From NCBI RefSeq assembly GCF_005222815.1, contig NZ_STGB01000001.1, positions 1,116,001 through 1,180,000 of the forward strand: a DNA stretch of 64,000 nt, in the 5' to 3' direction. How positions within the stretch are numbered: position 1 is the stretch's first letter; every line of letters begins with the position of its first letter. Positions 27,556 through 35,922 of this stretch are shown here, in pieces. The DNA is from Roseomonas sp. AR75. Its GTDB lineage: Bacteria; Pseudomonadota; Alphaproteobacteria; Acetobacterales; Acetobacteraceae. The notes under the pieces are model-generated. The model had not been told where the DNA came from. It saw only the letters and a program-made list of their open reading frames with translations, and searched no databases. Both the position numbers and the translations under genes were made by a program.

Positions 27556-28709
27556 GCAGTCTCCCCTTCCTCTTGTCGGGCCGTCGAAGCCATCCCGCCC
27601 GTATCCTGCCGCGCGAAGCGCCCGATGTCGAAGGCTTCGAGCGGAACATCGGTGCGGCCGTCCATCACCAGTTCCGACAGCACCTGCCCGACGCCGGGCC
27701 CGAGCTGGAATCCCTCGCCGCAGAAGCCGAAGGCGTGGATCAGGCCCGGCGTGGTGCGCGAAGGACCCAACACCGGGAAGCCGTCGGCGAAGGTGCCATC
27801 CGTGCCGCTCCAGCTCCGGATCACCATGGCGCCGGCGAGGCGCGGCACCAATGCCGTCGCGGCCTCCATGCTGCCGAGCGCGGCTTCGGCCGAAGGGCGC
27901 GTCCGGCTGGGGTCTTTCACTGCGCTGCCGCGCCCGCCGCCGAAGATGACGTTGCCGCGGGCGATCTGGCGCATGTAGATCCCGCCGCCCACCACGCCGA
28001 GGCTGTGGCGCAGGAAATAGGGCAGCGGCTCCGTCACCAGCATGTTCGGGTGCAGCGGCGCGATCGGCACCGGCTCACCGAACTTTTCGGACAGCGTGCC
28101 GCCCCAATAGCCGGCGCAGTTCAGCAGCCAGGGCGCGGCGAAGGTCGCGCCAGCGGCTTCGATCACGAAATCGGAGCCATCATGCGCGGCCGCGCTCACA
28201 GCGTGATGTTCCAGGATCTCCGCGCCCGCGTCGCGCGCAGCGCGAGCCAGCGCAGGCGAGAGCAGGCGCGGATTGGCGCTGCCATCCTCGGCCAGCAGGC
28301 TGCCGGCGACGACCTGGTCGCCGAAATAGGGATGCGCCTCCCGGATGGCGTTGCGGCCGATCATCTGCGTCACCAGGCCGTATTCGGCGGCGACGCGGTT
28401 CCAGCGCAGCAGCTCCGCCTCATCCGCCTCGCTGCGCGCAAGCTTCAGGTGGCCGCAGGGATCGAACTCGGCATCGGTGCCGATGAGCTCCGGCAGGCGC
28501 GACCAGAGCGCCCGCGACTTGATGGCGAGCGGAATGCCCGCGGGATCGCGCCCCTGCTGGCGCACGCCGCCATAGTTCACCCCGGTCGCCTGGCTGCCGA
28601 CCAGGCCGCGTTCCAGCAGCGTCACCCGCACGCCGCGCCGCGCCAGGAACAGCGCGGCGGAGCAGCCGGCGCCGCCGCCGCCAACGATCAGCACATCGGC
28701 GCGGCGCAT
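27552..28709 (-). CDS. FAD-dependent DAO-family oxidoreductase, beta-like subunit (copy 1)
   Basis: A 385-aa flavoprotein of the D-amino-acid/sarcosine oxidase (DAO) family. The FAD dinucleotide motif DVLIVGGGGAGCSAALFLAR is at the N-terminus and the closing motif reads GFCGEGFQLGPGVG. In octopine/nopaline oxidases and in D-hydroxyproline dehydrogenases the beta subunit of this type pairs with an FAD/NAD-like alpha subunit and a small [2Fe-2S] protein; exactly these two genes precede it. ATG 28709 overlaps the alpha stop by one base; GTG 28712 would overlap by four. Confidence 0.85.
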   Translation of the reverse strand: MRRADVLIVGGGGAGCSAALFLARRGVRVTLLERGLVGSQATGVNYGGVRQQGRDPAGIPLAIKSRALWSRLPELIGTDAEFDPCGHLKLARSEADEAELLRWNRVAAEYGLVTQMIGRNAIREAHPYFGDQVVAGSLLAEDGSANPRLLSPALARAARDAGAEILEHHAVSAAAHDGSDFVIEAAGATFAAPWLLNCAGYWGGTLSEKFGEPVPIAPLHPNMLVTEPLPYFLRHSLGVVGGGIYMRQIARGNVIFGGGRGSAVKDPSRTRPSAEAALGSMEAATALVPRLAGAMVIRSWSGTDGTFADGFPVLGPSRTTPGLIHAFGFCGEGFQLGPGVGQVLSELVMDGRTDVPLEAFDIGRFARQDTGGMASTARQEEGETA

Positions 28710-30067
28710 CACGCGGCCCCCGGCAGCGGAATGGGCTTCACCGGCGGCTGCCCGCGCAGCCTGCCGACCTGCTCGACCGGCACGCCCAGCGCCGCCGCCA
28801 GCACCTCCGCCGCGGGCGGGCCGCAGACGCGGCCCTGGCAGCGGCCCATGCCGACGCGGCTCAGCGCCTTGGCGCGGTTGGCTTCTGACCCGCCATACCG
28901 CGCGACCGCGCGAAGCTCGCCCGCGGTAATGGCCTCGCAGCGGCAGAGCAGCGTGGCGTCCTCCATCCTGCGCGCGAGATGTGCGGGATAGGGGAAGGCG
29001 CGTTCCAGCGCGGCGCGGAAGCGCGCCTCGGTGCGAAGGCGGCCATCCAGATGCGCGCGCAGCGCGAGATCCGCCGGCAGCGCGTGATCCTCCAGCAGTG
29101 CAAGCGCGGCGCGCGCACCGGCAAGCTCCGCGACCTCCGCGCCGCCGATGCCCGCGCCGTCGCCGGCGAGATACACGCCGGGCACGGGCGTCCGGCCGGC
29201 GGCATCGCGTTCGGGCAGCCAGTTGTGGCCCGTGGCGTCGAAGCGGAACGGCACGCCGGCCAGGTCGGCAAGCTGCGCCTCCGGCTTCAGGCCCCAGCCC
29301 ATCGCCACGGCGTCGCAGGGCGTCACATGCTCGCGCCAGCCGGAATCGCGCCAGCGCAGCGCCATGACCTTACCCTCGCCCTCGATGGCTATGGGCGTGG
29401 CATCTTCCGCCACCGCCACGCCCTTCATGCGCAGCGCGGCGGTGTAGCGCAGCCCGCGCAGGAAGGTCGGCAGGTTCCACAACAGGCCCGCCGCCGCCAT
29501 CGCCTTGGTGAGGAAGCTGGTGGTGTCCAGCACCAGCGCGGGTGGCGCGCCGGCCTTGGCGTATTGCAGCGCGGCCAGCACCAGCAGCGGCCCGGTGCCG
29601 ATGAAGACCGGGCGCGCGCCGATGCCCACGCCCTGTGCCTTCAGCGCGATCTGCGCGCCGCCGAGCGTGGTGACGCCCGGCAGCGTCCAGCCGGGGATCG
29701 GCAGGATGCGGTCCATCGCGCCGGTGCAGAGGATCAGCGCATCATAGGCCAGCGTGTCGCGGCGTCGGCCGGCGGTCTGGGTATCCAGCAGGCGTTCACG
29801 CGTGCGGATGTTCCAGACCAGCGTGTCGGGCCGCCAGTCGCAGCGCGGCTTCAGCGCTTCCAGCGTGGCATGCAGGCGCCGCGCGCGCCCGGCATCGGCG
29901 CCGTAGATGGCCCGATAGCCGCGCCGGAATCCCGCTGGCGGGCGCTGGTAGATGCGGCCGCCGCCATCGGGCGATTCCTCCAGCCAGGTCGGCTCAAGGC
30001 CTGCGCGGACAAGCTGCTCCACCGCGCGCACACCGGCCGGGCCGGCGCCAACGACCGCAACCTTCAT
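28709..30067 (-). CDS. FAD/NAD(P)-type oxidoreductase with [2Fe-2S] BFD-like domain, alpha-like subunit (copy 1)
   Basis: A 452-aa protein with an N-terminal Rossmann motif VAVVGAGPAGVRA, the TGAMDRILPIPGWTLPGV segment typical of opine-oxidase alpha subunits and HcnB, a second nucleotide-binding region, and a C-terminal ferredoxin-type domain with C375-x-C377 and C410-x4-C415. It should catalyse oxidation of an imino/amino acid together with the beta and [2Fe-2S] subunits and pass electrons to an acceptor. Its start overlaps the stop of the small [2Fe-2S] gene by four bases. Substrate unknown. Confidence 0.87.
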   Translation of the reverse strand: MKVAVVGAGPAGVRAVEQLVRAGLEPTWLEESPDGGGRIYQRPPAGFRRGYRAIYGADAGRARRLHATLEALKPRCDWRPDTLVWNIRTRERLLDTQTAGRRRDTLAYDALILCTGAMDRILPIPGWTLPGVTTLGGAQIALKAQGVGIGARPVFIGTGPLLVLAALQYAKAGAPPALVLDTTSFLTKAMAAAGLLWNLPTFLRGLRYTAALRMKGVAVAEDATPIAIEGEGKVMALRWRDSGWREHVTPCDAVAMGWGLKPEAQLADLAGVPFRFDATGHNWLPERDAAGRTPVPGVYLAGDGAGIGGAEVAELAGARAALALLEDHALPADLALRAHLDGRLRTEARFRAALERAFPYPAHLARRMEDATLLCRCEAITAGELRAVARYGGSEANRAKALSRVGMGRCQGRVCGPPAAEVLAAALGVPVEQVGRLRGQPPVKPIPLPGAA

Positions 30068-30336
30068 CGGCGCAGCACCCGCATGCCCGGCTCGACAAGC
30101 GTGGTGCAGGCGCGCGACGTGCCGCGGCCTTCCACGATCACCCAGCAATCCTGGCACGCACCCATCCAGCAGAAGCCGGCGCGATCGCCATCGCCGAACT
30201 CGCTGTGCCGCACATGGCCGAGGCCCGCGGCGAGCATCGCGGTCAGCAAGGTGTCGCCCTGCTTCGCCGTGATCTCCTCCTCGTCCACCACGAAGGTGAG
30301 AGGCCGCCTGTTCTGGTCCAGCAGCCGCGTCAGCAT
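30064..30336 (-). CDS. Small (2Fe-2S)-binding protein, gamma-like subunit (copy 1)
   Basis: A 90-aa plant-type ferredoxin-like protein with the cluster motif C56-x4-C61-x2-C64 and a fourth ligand C77. This is the HcnA / hydroxyproline-dehydrogenase gamma type. It overlaps the alpha-like gene by four bases and its ATG overlaps the SDR stop by one base. With its two neighbours it forms the first of two three-subunit sets in this operon. Confidence 0.87.
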   Translation of the reverse strand: MLTRLLDQNRRPLTFVVDEEEITAKQGDTLLTAMLAAGLGHVRHSEFGDGDRAGFCWMGACQDCWVIVEGRGTSRACTTLVEPGMRVLRR

Positions 30337-31028
30337 CACATCAGCGCCTCGAAGCGGCAGTTCACGCGCACCTCGCCGACGGTCGCGGAGCTCGGCAGGC
30401 GCAGCACCGTCTCGATCAGGACGGCAACATCCTCCGGCCGGCTCATCTGCTCGCGCGGCCATTTCGCCTGCGCGGTCATGTCGGTGGCGACGAAGCCGGG
30501 GCAGAGCGCGGTGGCGCGGATGCCATGCTCCCAACCCTGGCGGCGGACCTCCTGCGTCAGCGCAACCAGGGCGAACTTGCTCATCGCGTAGCCGGTATTC
30601 TCGTTCGCCACGCGCTTGCCGGACAGGGAGGCGATGTTCACCACCCTGCCCTCCCCGCCCGCAACCAGATGCGGCCAGGCGGCGCGGATGACGCGCATCG
30701 GGCCCTTCACATTGACCCGCCACATCGCGTCATGCGCGGTCTCGTCGGCATCCAGCATGCGCGCCATCGGGTTGATCCCGGCGGCGTTCACCACCGCATC
30801 CAGCCGACCGAAGCGCGCGACGGTGGCGGCCACCCAGGCTTCCGCGCTGCCGGCCTCCTCCGCCTCGTAGCGATGCGCCAGCATGTCCGGCGCCTCCGGC
30901 AGCTTGCGCGGATCGCGCAGCCCCGCGCTGACCAGCCAGCCGGAGCCGTGCAGCCGGCGCAGCACCTCCCGCCCGATGCCGCGGGCGGCGCCGCTGACCA
31001 TCACGACCCGGCCGACCGGATCAAGCAT
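30336..31028 (-). CDS. Short-chain dehydrogenase/reductase (SDR)
   Basis: A 230-aa classical SDR. The cofactor motif SGAARGIG is at residues 12-19, NAAG at 81-84, and the catalytic triad S134, Y147, K151 (YAMSK) is complete. AGGAG lies nine bases before ATG 31028, which overlaps the DppD-type gene by eight bases; an in-frame ATG at 31052 is less likely. Its position between transporter and oxidase genes suggests reduction or oxidation of a carbonyl intermediate of the same pathway. Confidence 0.87.
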   Translation of the reverse strand: MLDPVGRVVMVSGAARGIGREVLRRLHGSGWLVSAGLRDPRKLPEAPDMLAHRYEAEEAGSAEAWVAATVARFGRLDAVVNAAGINPMARMLDADETAHDAMWRVNVKGPMRVIRAAWPHLVAGGEGRVVNIASLSGKRVANENTGYAMSKFALVALTQEVRRQGWEHGIRATALCPGFVATDMTAQAKWPREQMSRPEDVAVLIETVLRLPSSATVGEVRVNCRFEALM

Positions 31029-32001
31029 CGGCAAGCACTCCTGTGGCGACATGGCAGCGTGCGGCGTGGGCGGGCGCGACCTCGGCCAGCACCTGCTCGG
31101 CCTCGCAGCCCGCGCGCTTCAGCGGGCAGCGCGGCGCGAAGCGGCAGCCTGGCGGCATGCCGTCAAGCGGCGGCACGCGGCCGGGAATGGCCGACAGCGA
31201 CTGCTCCGGCGCATCCAGACGCGGAATCGCGGAGAACAGCGCGCGCGTGTAGGGGTGCTGCGGATCGGCGAAGATCGCGCCGACCGGCCCCTGCTCCACC
31301 ACCTCCCCGGCGTACATCACCGCGACACGATCGGCGATCTGCGCGACGACACCGAGGTTGTGCGTGATGAACAGAACCGCCGTGCCGTGCTTCGCGCGGA
31401 GGTCCGCCAGCAGGCCCAGAACCTGCGCCTGGATGGTCACGTCGAGTGCCGTGGTCGGCTCGTCCGCCAGCAGCACGGCAGGGTCGCAGGCCAGCGCGAT
31501 GGCGATCATCACCCGCTGGCGCATGCCGCCGGAGAACTGGTGCGGGTACTCGCCAAGGCGCTGCGCGGCGGACGGGATCTTCACCTCCTCGAACAATTCC
31601 CGCGCGCGTTCCAGCGCGGCCTTGCGATCCATGTTGCGGTGGATGCGCAGCGCTTCCGAGACCTGGTCGCCCACCGTCATCACGGGGTTGAGGCTGGTCA
31701 TCGGCTCCTGGAAGATCATCGCCATCCGGTCGCCGCGGATGTGCTCCATCTCGGATTCCGGCAGTCCGCTCAGCTCGCGCCCGTCCAGAATGATCTGTCC
31801 GCGCGCGACGCGGCCATAGGGCGGCTGCACAAGGCCCATGACGGACAGCGCCGTGACCGACTTGCCGCAGCCGCTCTCGCCCACCAGCGCCAGCGTCTCG
31901 TCGCGCATCAGGTCGAGCGACAGGTCGCGCACCGCCGCGTGCCAGCGCTTGTCGATGCGGAATTCCGTGCGCAGGCCGCGGATGGAAAGCGCCGGGGTCA
32001 T
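31021..32001 (-). CDS. Dipeptide-type ABC transporter ATP-binding protein (DppD type)
   Basis: A 326-aa ATPase with Walker A GESGCGKS, signature FSGGMRQRV, Walker B LLADEPTTALD and the C-terminal PPGCRFAPRCPL cysteine motif. It pairs with the DppF-type ATPase encoded about 7 kb downstream in the same operon. ATG 32001 overlaps the stop of the upstream oxidase gene by four bases. Separation of the two ATPases by oxidoreductase genes is unusual, since D and F are normally adjacent. Confidence 0.92.
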   Translation of the reverse strand: MTPALSIRGLRTEFRIDKRWHAAVRDLSLDLMRDETLALVGESGCGKSVTALSVMGLVQPPYGRVARGQIILDGRELSGLPESEMEHIRGDRMAMIFQEPMTSLNPVMTVGDQVSEALRIHRNMDRKAALERARELFEEVKIPSAAQRLGEYPHQFSGGMRQRVMIAIALACDPAVLLADEPTTALDVTIQAQVLGLLADLRAKHGTAVLFITHNLGVVAQIADRVAVMYAGEVVEQGPVGAIFADPQHPYTRALFSAIPRLDAPEQSLSAIPGRVPPLDGMPPGCRFAPRCPLKRAGCEAEQVLAEVAPAHAARCHVATGVLADA

Positions 32002-33107
32002 GCGTCGAACCGCGCCTGGGTGAAGGGCGCGACCGGCAGGTTGGTGGCGCCGCGCGCCATCAACTCCGCCACCGCCGCCCCGGCCGCGGGGCTCAACTGG
32101 AAACCGTGGCCGGAATAGCCGAAGGAATGGAACAGGCCGGGCATGGTGCGGCTTTCGCCGATCACGGGGATCTCGTCCGGCGTGCGCGCCTCGGTGCCGG
32201 TCCAGCTTCGCATGATCCGCGCGCCCTTCACGCAGGGAAACAGCTCGCCGGCGATGCGCGCGGCGTGCGCCAGGCTGCCGAACAGCACGGTGGAGGTCTC
32301 GCGCTCCGGGTCGTTCAGTCCCTGGTGGCCACCGCCGATCACCACGGTGCCGACTGCGGTCTGCTTGAAGGACAGCGGGCGCCCGGTAGGGCCGACGGTG
32401 GGCGTGCAGAAATGCGGCAGGCGCTCGGTCACGATCATCATGCTCGCCTTCACGCCGCAGGGGATCTCCTCGCCGGCCATGCGGGCGATCCGCGTGGCCC
32501 AGGCGCCGGCGCAATTGGCGACGCGTTCGGCCTCGTAGCTCGCTTCCTCCGTCACCACGCGCAACGTGCCGGCGGCGCTGCGCTCGATGGCGGTGACGCC
32601 GCTGCCTTCCACGATGGCGGCGCCGGCTTCCTGCGCGGCGCGCCGAAAGGCCATGACGGTGCGCATCGGATCGGCCGAGCCATCGCCCCGGCATACCAGC
32701 GCGCCCACAACATGCGGCGCGATGGCCGGCAGCAGGCGGCGGACCTCTGCCTGGTCCACCACCTCCTCATGCGTCCAGCCGAGGTCGCGCACCTGCGCGG
32801 CGCGGCCTTCCAGCTTGCGCAGTTCGGCCTCGTTCTCCGCCACCTTCACCTGGCCGCCTGGCTGGAAGCCGCAATCGTCGCCGACCAGCGCGACGATGTT
32901 CGACCACATCTCGAAGGCGACGGCGGACAGCGCGATCTCCCTGACGTCGCGCCCGAGCCGCCGCACGCCGCCGGCATTCACGCCGGAGGAATGCCGCCCG
33001 ACATGGCGCCGCTCCAGCACCGTCACCTGCCAGCCAGGCGTGCGCGCCAGATGCAGCGCGGTGGAGAGCCCGTGCAGCCCGCCGCCGATCACCACGGCCC
33101 GGTTCAT
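31998..33107 (-). CDS. FAD-dependent DAO-family oxidoreductase, beta-like subunit (copy 2)
   Basis: A 369-aa DAO-family flavoprotein, with FAD motif AVVIGGGLHGLSTALHLAR and closing motif FGYSGHGFQLSPAAG. It resembles the copy at 27552-28709 (shared GVNxGGVR-xx-GRD segment and RSWTGTE/RSWSGTD). It directly follows the second alpha-like gene (ATGA overlap) and precedes the DppD-type ATPase. Together with the next two upstream genes it makes a second three-subunit set, probably acting on a related but different substrate. Confidence 0.85.
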   Translation of the reverse strand: MNRAVVIGGGLHGLSTALHLARTPGWQVTVLERRHVGRHSSGVNAGGVRRLGRDVREIALSAVAFEMWSNIVALVGDDCGFQPGGQVKVAENEAELRKLEGRAAQVRDLGWTHEEVVDQAEVRRLLPAIAPHVVGALVCRGDGSADPMRTVMAFRRAAQEAGAAIVEGSGVTAIERSAAGTLRVVTEEASYEAERVANCAGAWATRIARMAGEEIPCGVKASMMIVTERLPHFCTPTVGPTGRPLSFKQTAVGTVVIGGGHQGLNDPERETSTVLFGSLAHAARIAGELFPCVKGARIMRSWTGTEARTPDEIPVIGESRTMPGLFHSFGYSGHGFQLSPAAGAAVAELMARGATNLPVAPFTQARFDA

Positions 33108-34450
33108 GAGGCGAGCGCGGCGAGCTCGCCCAGCGTCAGCGGCTTGGTCGGGAAGCGCGTGCGGAACGGGTCCACCTGCGCCGGGTCCACGCCGCGCGCC
33201 GCGGCGATCACCGCATGCACCGCCGGGCCGCAGACGCGGCCCTGGCACGGCCCCATGCCGGTGCGAGTGAAGGCCTTGGTCTGGTTCGACCCCAGGCAGC
33301 CCAGCGTCACCGCCTGCCGCACCTTGCCGGCGGTCACTTCCTCGCAGCGGCAGAGGATGGTCTCGTCCGGGATGGAAGCGGCCGGCCGCGGCGGGAACAG
33401 CGCGTCGAGGAACGGCCGCACGGCAAGCTGACGGTTCAGCGCCAGGCGTTCCGTGCCCGCCTCCGCGTTGCGCTGATCGGCGGTCATGCGCCCGAGCGCC
33501 CGCGCGGCTTCCAGCGCAGCAAGCCGGCCGGCATGCGCCGCGGCGCGCGCGCCGCCGATGCAGCCGCCATCGCCGGCCACCATCACGCCGTCGACGGTGG
33601 TATTGCCCCACTCGTCGAGGCGCGGCTTCCAGCAGCCCTGCACGGGATCCCAGTCATGCGCGCAGCCGGGAATGGCGCGCGTCACCTGGGTGTTCGGCAC
33701 CACGCCGTCATGCAGCAGCAGCAGGTCCGCGGGATGCTCCGTGCCGTCCACGACGATGCGGGCGAGCCTGCCCTCGCCTTCCGCACGGATGTCCTCGGCC
33801 TGGATCACACGCAGGCCGGTGCGCTTCACCGCGCGCTGCCAGCGATATCCCTTCAACAGATAGCCCGGCGCCATCAGCGCGCGCGGCAGGTGCCGCAGCG
33901 CGGCTGGCGGGATGCCATGCGAGATATCCACGATGCCCGCGATGCGCCCGCCTGCGTCCAGCGCCTGTTTCGCATAGAGCCACAGCAGCGGCCCCTGCCC
34001 CGCGATCCAGACATCGCCCTGCGGCGTCAGCCCCGCGGTCTTCAGCGCGATCTGCGCGGCGCCCACCGTCATCACCCCCGGCAGCGTCCAGCCGGGAATC
34101 GGCAGCGGCCGTTCCGTCGCGCCCGTGCACAGCAGCAGGCGGCCGGCGACGGCGCTGCGCGCGCCGCCCTCCTCGCTCCAGAACACCTTGCCGCCCGGCT
34201 CCACCGCCCAGAGCGTCGCGCCGAAGCGCGTTTCCACCGCGCTGGCGCGGAGCGCGGCGGCGAGCTTCGCGCCGTCCTCGTCCTGGTCGTCCTTGGGCGA
34301 GCGCCGCTCGATCCCGCGATGCACCTGGCCGCCGGGCCCGGCATTCTCATCCAGCACCAACACACTGAGGCCGCGGCCGCGCGCCGTCACGGCGGCCGCC
34401 ATGCCGGCGGGCCCGGCGCCGACGATCAGCAGGTCCACATCGATGCTCAC
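33104..34450 (-). CDS. FAD/NAD(P)-type oxidoreductase with [2Fe-2S] BFD-like domain, alpha-like subunit (copy 2)
   Basis: A 448-aa protein with the same plan as copy 1: N-terminal LLIVGAGPAGMAAAV, the TGATERPLPIPGWTLPGVM segment, and C-terminal cluster cysteines C367-x-C369 and C402-x4-C407. It starts at GTG 34450, overlapping the stop of the small [2Fe-2S] gene by four bases. Sequence divergence from copy 1 is large, so this is not a recent tandem duplication. Confidence 0.87.
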   Translation of the reverse strand: MSIDVDLLIVGAGPAGMAAAVTARGRGLSVLVLDENAGPGGQVHRGIERRSPKDDQDEDGAKLAAALRASAVETRFGATLWAVEPGGKVFWSEEGGARSAVAGRLLLCTGATERPLPIPGWTLPGVMTVGAAQIALKTAGLTPQGDVWIAGQGPLLWLYAKQALDAGGRIAGIVDISHGIPPAALRHLPRALMAPGYLLKGYRWQRAVKRTGLRVIQAEDIRAEGEGRLARIVVDGTEHPADLLLLHDGVVPNTQVTRAIPGCAHDWDPVQGCWKPRLDEWGNTTVDGVMVAGDGGCIGGARAAAHAGRLAALEAARALGRMTADQRNAEAGTERLALNRQLAVRPFLDALFPPRPAASIPDETILCRCEEVTAGKVRQAVTLGCLGSNQTKAFTRTGMGPCQGRVCGPAVHAVIAAARGVDPAQVDPFRTRFPTKPLTLGELAALAS

Positions 34451-34746
34451 GCCGCTTCCACCTCCGGCAGGTCGCGCACGCCGTGCTGCGGCGCGGCGCG
34501 CAGCCCCGGGCGTACCGGCGTCATGCAGGCCTGCACGTTCTGCTGGCCTTCGACCTCCACCAGGCAGTCGAAACAGGCCCCCATCAGGCAGAGCGGGCCG
34601 CGCGCCGCGCCGGTGACGGGCGTCTCGCGGAAATCCAGCACGCCGGCGGCGAGCAGCGCGGTGGCGAGGCTCTCGCCGCTGCGCGCCGGCAGATCGCGCC
34701 CGTCCCAGGTGATGGTGATGTCGGGCGGCTCAGATCGCTGGAACAT
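34447..34746 (-). CDS. Small (2Fe-2S)-binding protein, gamma-like subunit (copy 2)
   Basis: A 99-aa ferredoxin-like protein with cluster motif C53-x4-C58-x2-C61 and C74. It is the counterpart of the small subunit at 30064-30336. Its start overlaps the end of the upstream DAO gene by 17 bp, so translation is probably coupled. Confidence 0.85.
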   Translation of the reverse strand: MFQRSEPPDITITWDGRDLPARSGESLATALLAAGVLDFRETPVTGAARGPLCLMGACFDCLVEVEGQQNVQACMTPVRPGLRAAPQHGVRDLPEVEAA

Positions 34747-35863
34747 GCTGGATCGGCATCCGTGCGAAGCGGTCGGGGTGAAGCTCGGCCGCGAGTTCGT
34801 GCATTCCGCCACCCATCACCGCCTCGGCCATCGGGCCGGCATGCACGGCGGCGAGCGTCACGCCGGAATGGCAGACGGCGACGAAGCAGCCGGGATGCGT
34901 GGCGCTCTCGGCGTAGGCGGGAAAGCCATCCGGCGTCATCGGCCTGAGCGCCGCCCAGCTTCGCACCATCCGGGCATTCGCGAGCGGCGGCAACACGCGG
35001 ATGGCCCGCGCTGCCATCTTCGCCAGCGCGGCGGTGGTGGTGGGCGTCTCCAGGATGCCGTCATCCTCGCTGGTGACACCGATCTGGATGGTGCCGTCGC
35101 CAGTCTGGCGGATGGCGCTGGCCGGCTTCGGCAGGATGGGCGCAAGCCGCTCCGTCACGATGTTCTGGCCGCGCACGGGCCGCACCGGCACATCGAGGCC
35201 GACCATCGCGGCAACGCGGCTGGTGGCGACGCCGGAGGCGACGACGATGCGCTCGGCGTACAGCCTCTCGCCATCCGCGCGCTCGATGCGGTAGTGCCCG
35301 CCGACCGGGTCGATCGCGACAACCGAGGCGCCGGGCAGGTGCAGCCCGCCAGCGGAGCGCAGCCCCGCATGCAGGCCACGCAGCAGAGTCAGCGGATCGA
35401 CATGGCCATCGGTCGGATCGAAGCTGGCGCCCACGACCTCCGGCCCCAGCGGGCAGCCCGGCATCATCTCCTGCAATTCGCGCCGGTCCACGATGCGGAC
35501 GGTGTTGTGGCCCTGGTTGTGGCGGCGATGGACGAAGTCGCGACGCTCCGCCAGCTCGGCCTCGCTCAGGCAGAAGGTCAGGCCGCCCACAGGGCGATAG
35601 CAGACGTCGCGCCCGGCGAAGCCCGAGACGCGCTCCGCCAGCGCAGGCCACAGCGCGATGCTCAGCCGCGTCCAGGCGCCATAGGCGGGCATGCCGTCGC
35701 CCTTGGACTGCCCCCAGACCAGGCCGAAATTGCCGCGTGCGGCGCGCAGCGCGACATCGCCTTCGTCCAGTACGACGACGCGCGCCCCACGCTCGGCACA
35801 GCCATAGCCGATGGCGGTGCCGACCATGCCGCCACCGATCACCGCGACATCGTAGCGTTCCAT
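34730..35863 (-). CDS. FAD-dependent DAO-family oxidase (third copy, DadA-like)
   Basis: A 377-aa DAO-family flavoprotein, with FAD motif VAVIGGGMVGTAIGYGCAERG at the N-terminus and RSWAALRPMTPDGFP near the end, typical of D-amino-acid dehydrogenase/glycine-oxidase-like enzymes. It is less like the two beta-like copies and has no alpha partner of its own, so it may act alone. ATG 35863 makes it the first gene of the ~12.8-kb minus-strand operon. Confidence 0.85.
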   Translation of the reverse strand: MERYDVAVIGGGMVGTAIGYGCAERGARVVVLDEGDVALRAARGNFGLVWGQSKGDGMPAYGAWTRLSIALWPALAERVSGFAGRDVCYRPVGGLTFCLSEAELAERRDFVHRRHNQGHNTVRIVDRRELQEMMPGCPLGPEVVGASFDPTDGHVDPLTLLRGLHAGLRSAGGLHLPGASVVAIDPVGGHYRIERADGERLYAERIVVASGVATSRVAAMVGLDVPVRPVRGQNIVTERLAPILPKPASAIRQTGDGTIQIGVTSEDDGILETPTTTAALAKMAARAIRVLPPLANARMVRSWAALRPMTPDGFPAYAESATHPGCFVAVCHSGVTLAAVHAGPMAEAVMGGGMHELAAELHPDRFARMPIQHVPAI

Positions 35864-35922
35864 GGGTTGCGAGCGTGGCGCGCCTAGGCTCATCCTGCAA
35901 GCCGCAGGAAGGAGAAAACGGC
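35864..35922. promoter_or_regulatory. Divergent promoter region of the peptide-transport/oxidase locus
   Basis: A 59-bp gap between the divergent DAO and binding-protein genes, so the promoters must overlap or lie partly in coding sequence. It contains a 6-bp stem hairpin (TCCTGC 35893-35898, GCAGGA 35904-35909) immediately before the AAGGAGAA ribosome-binding site of the plus-strand gene. No well-spaced -35/-10 pair was recognised. Confidence 0.45.
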
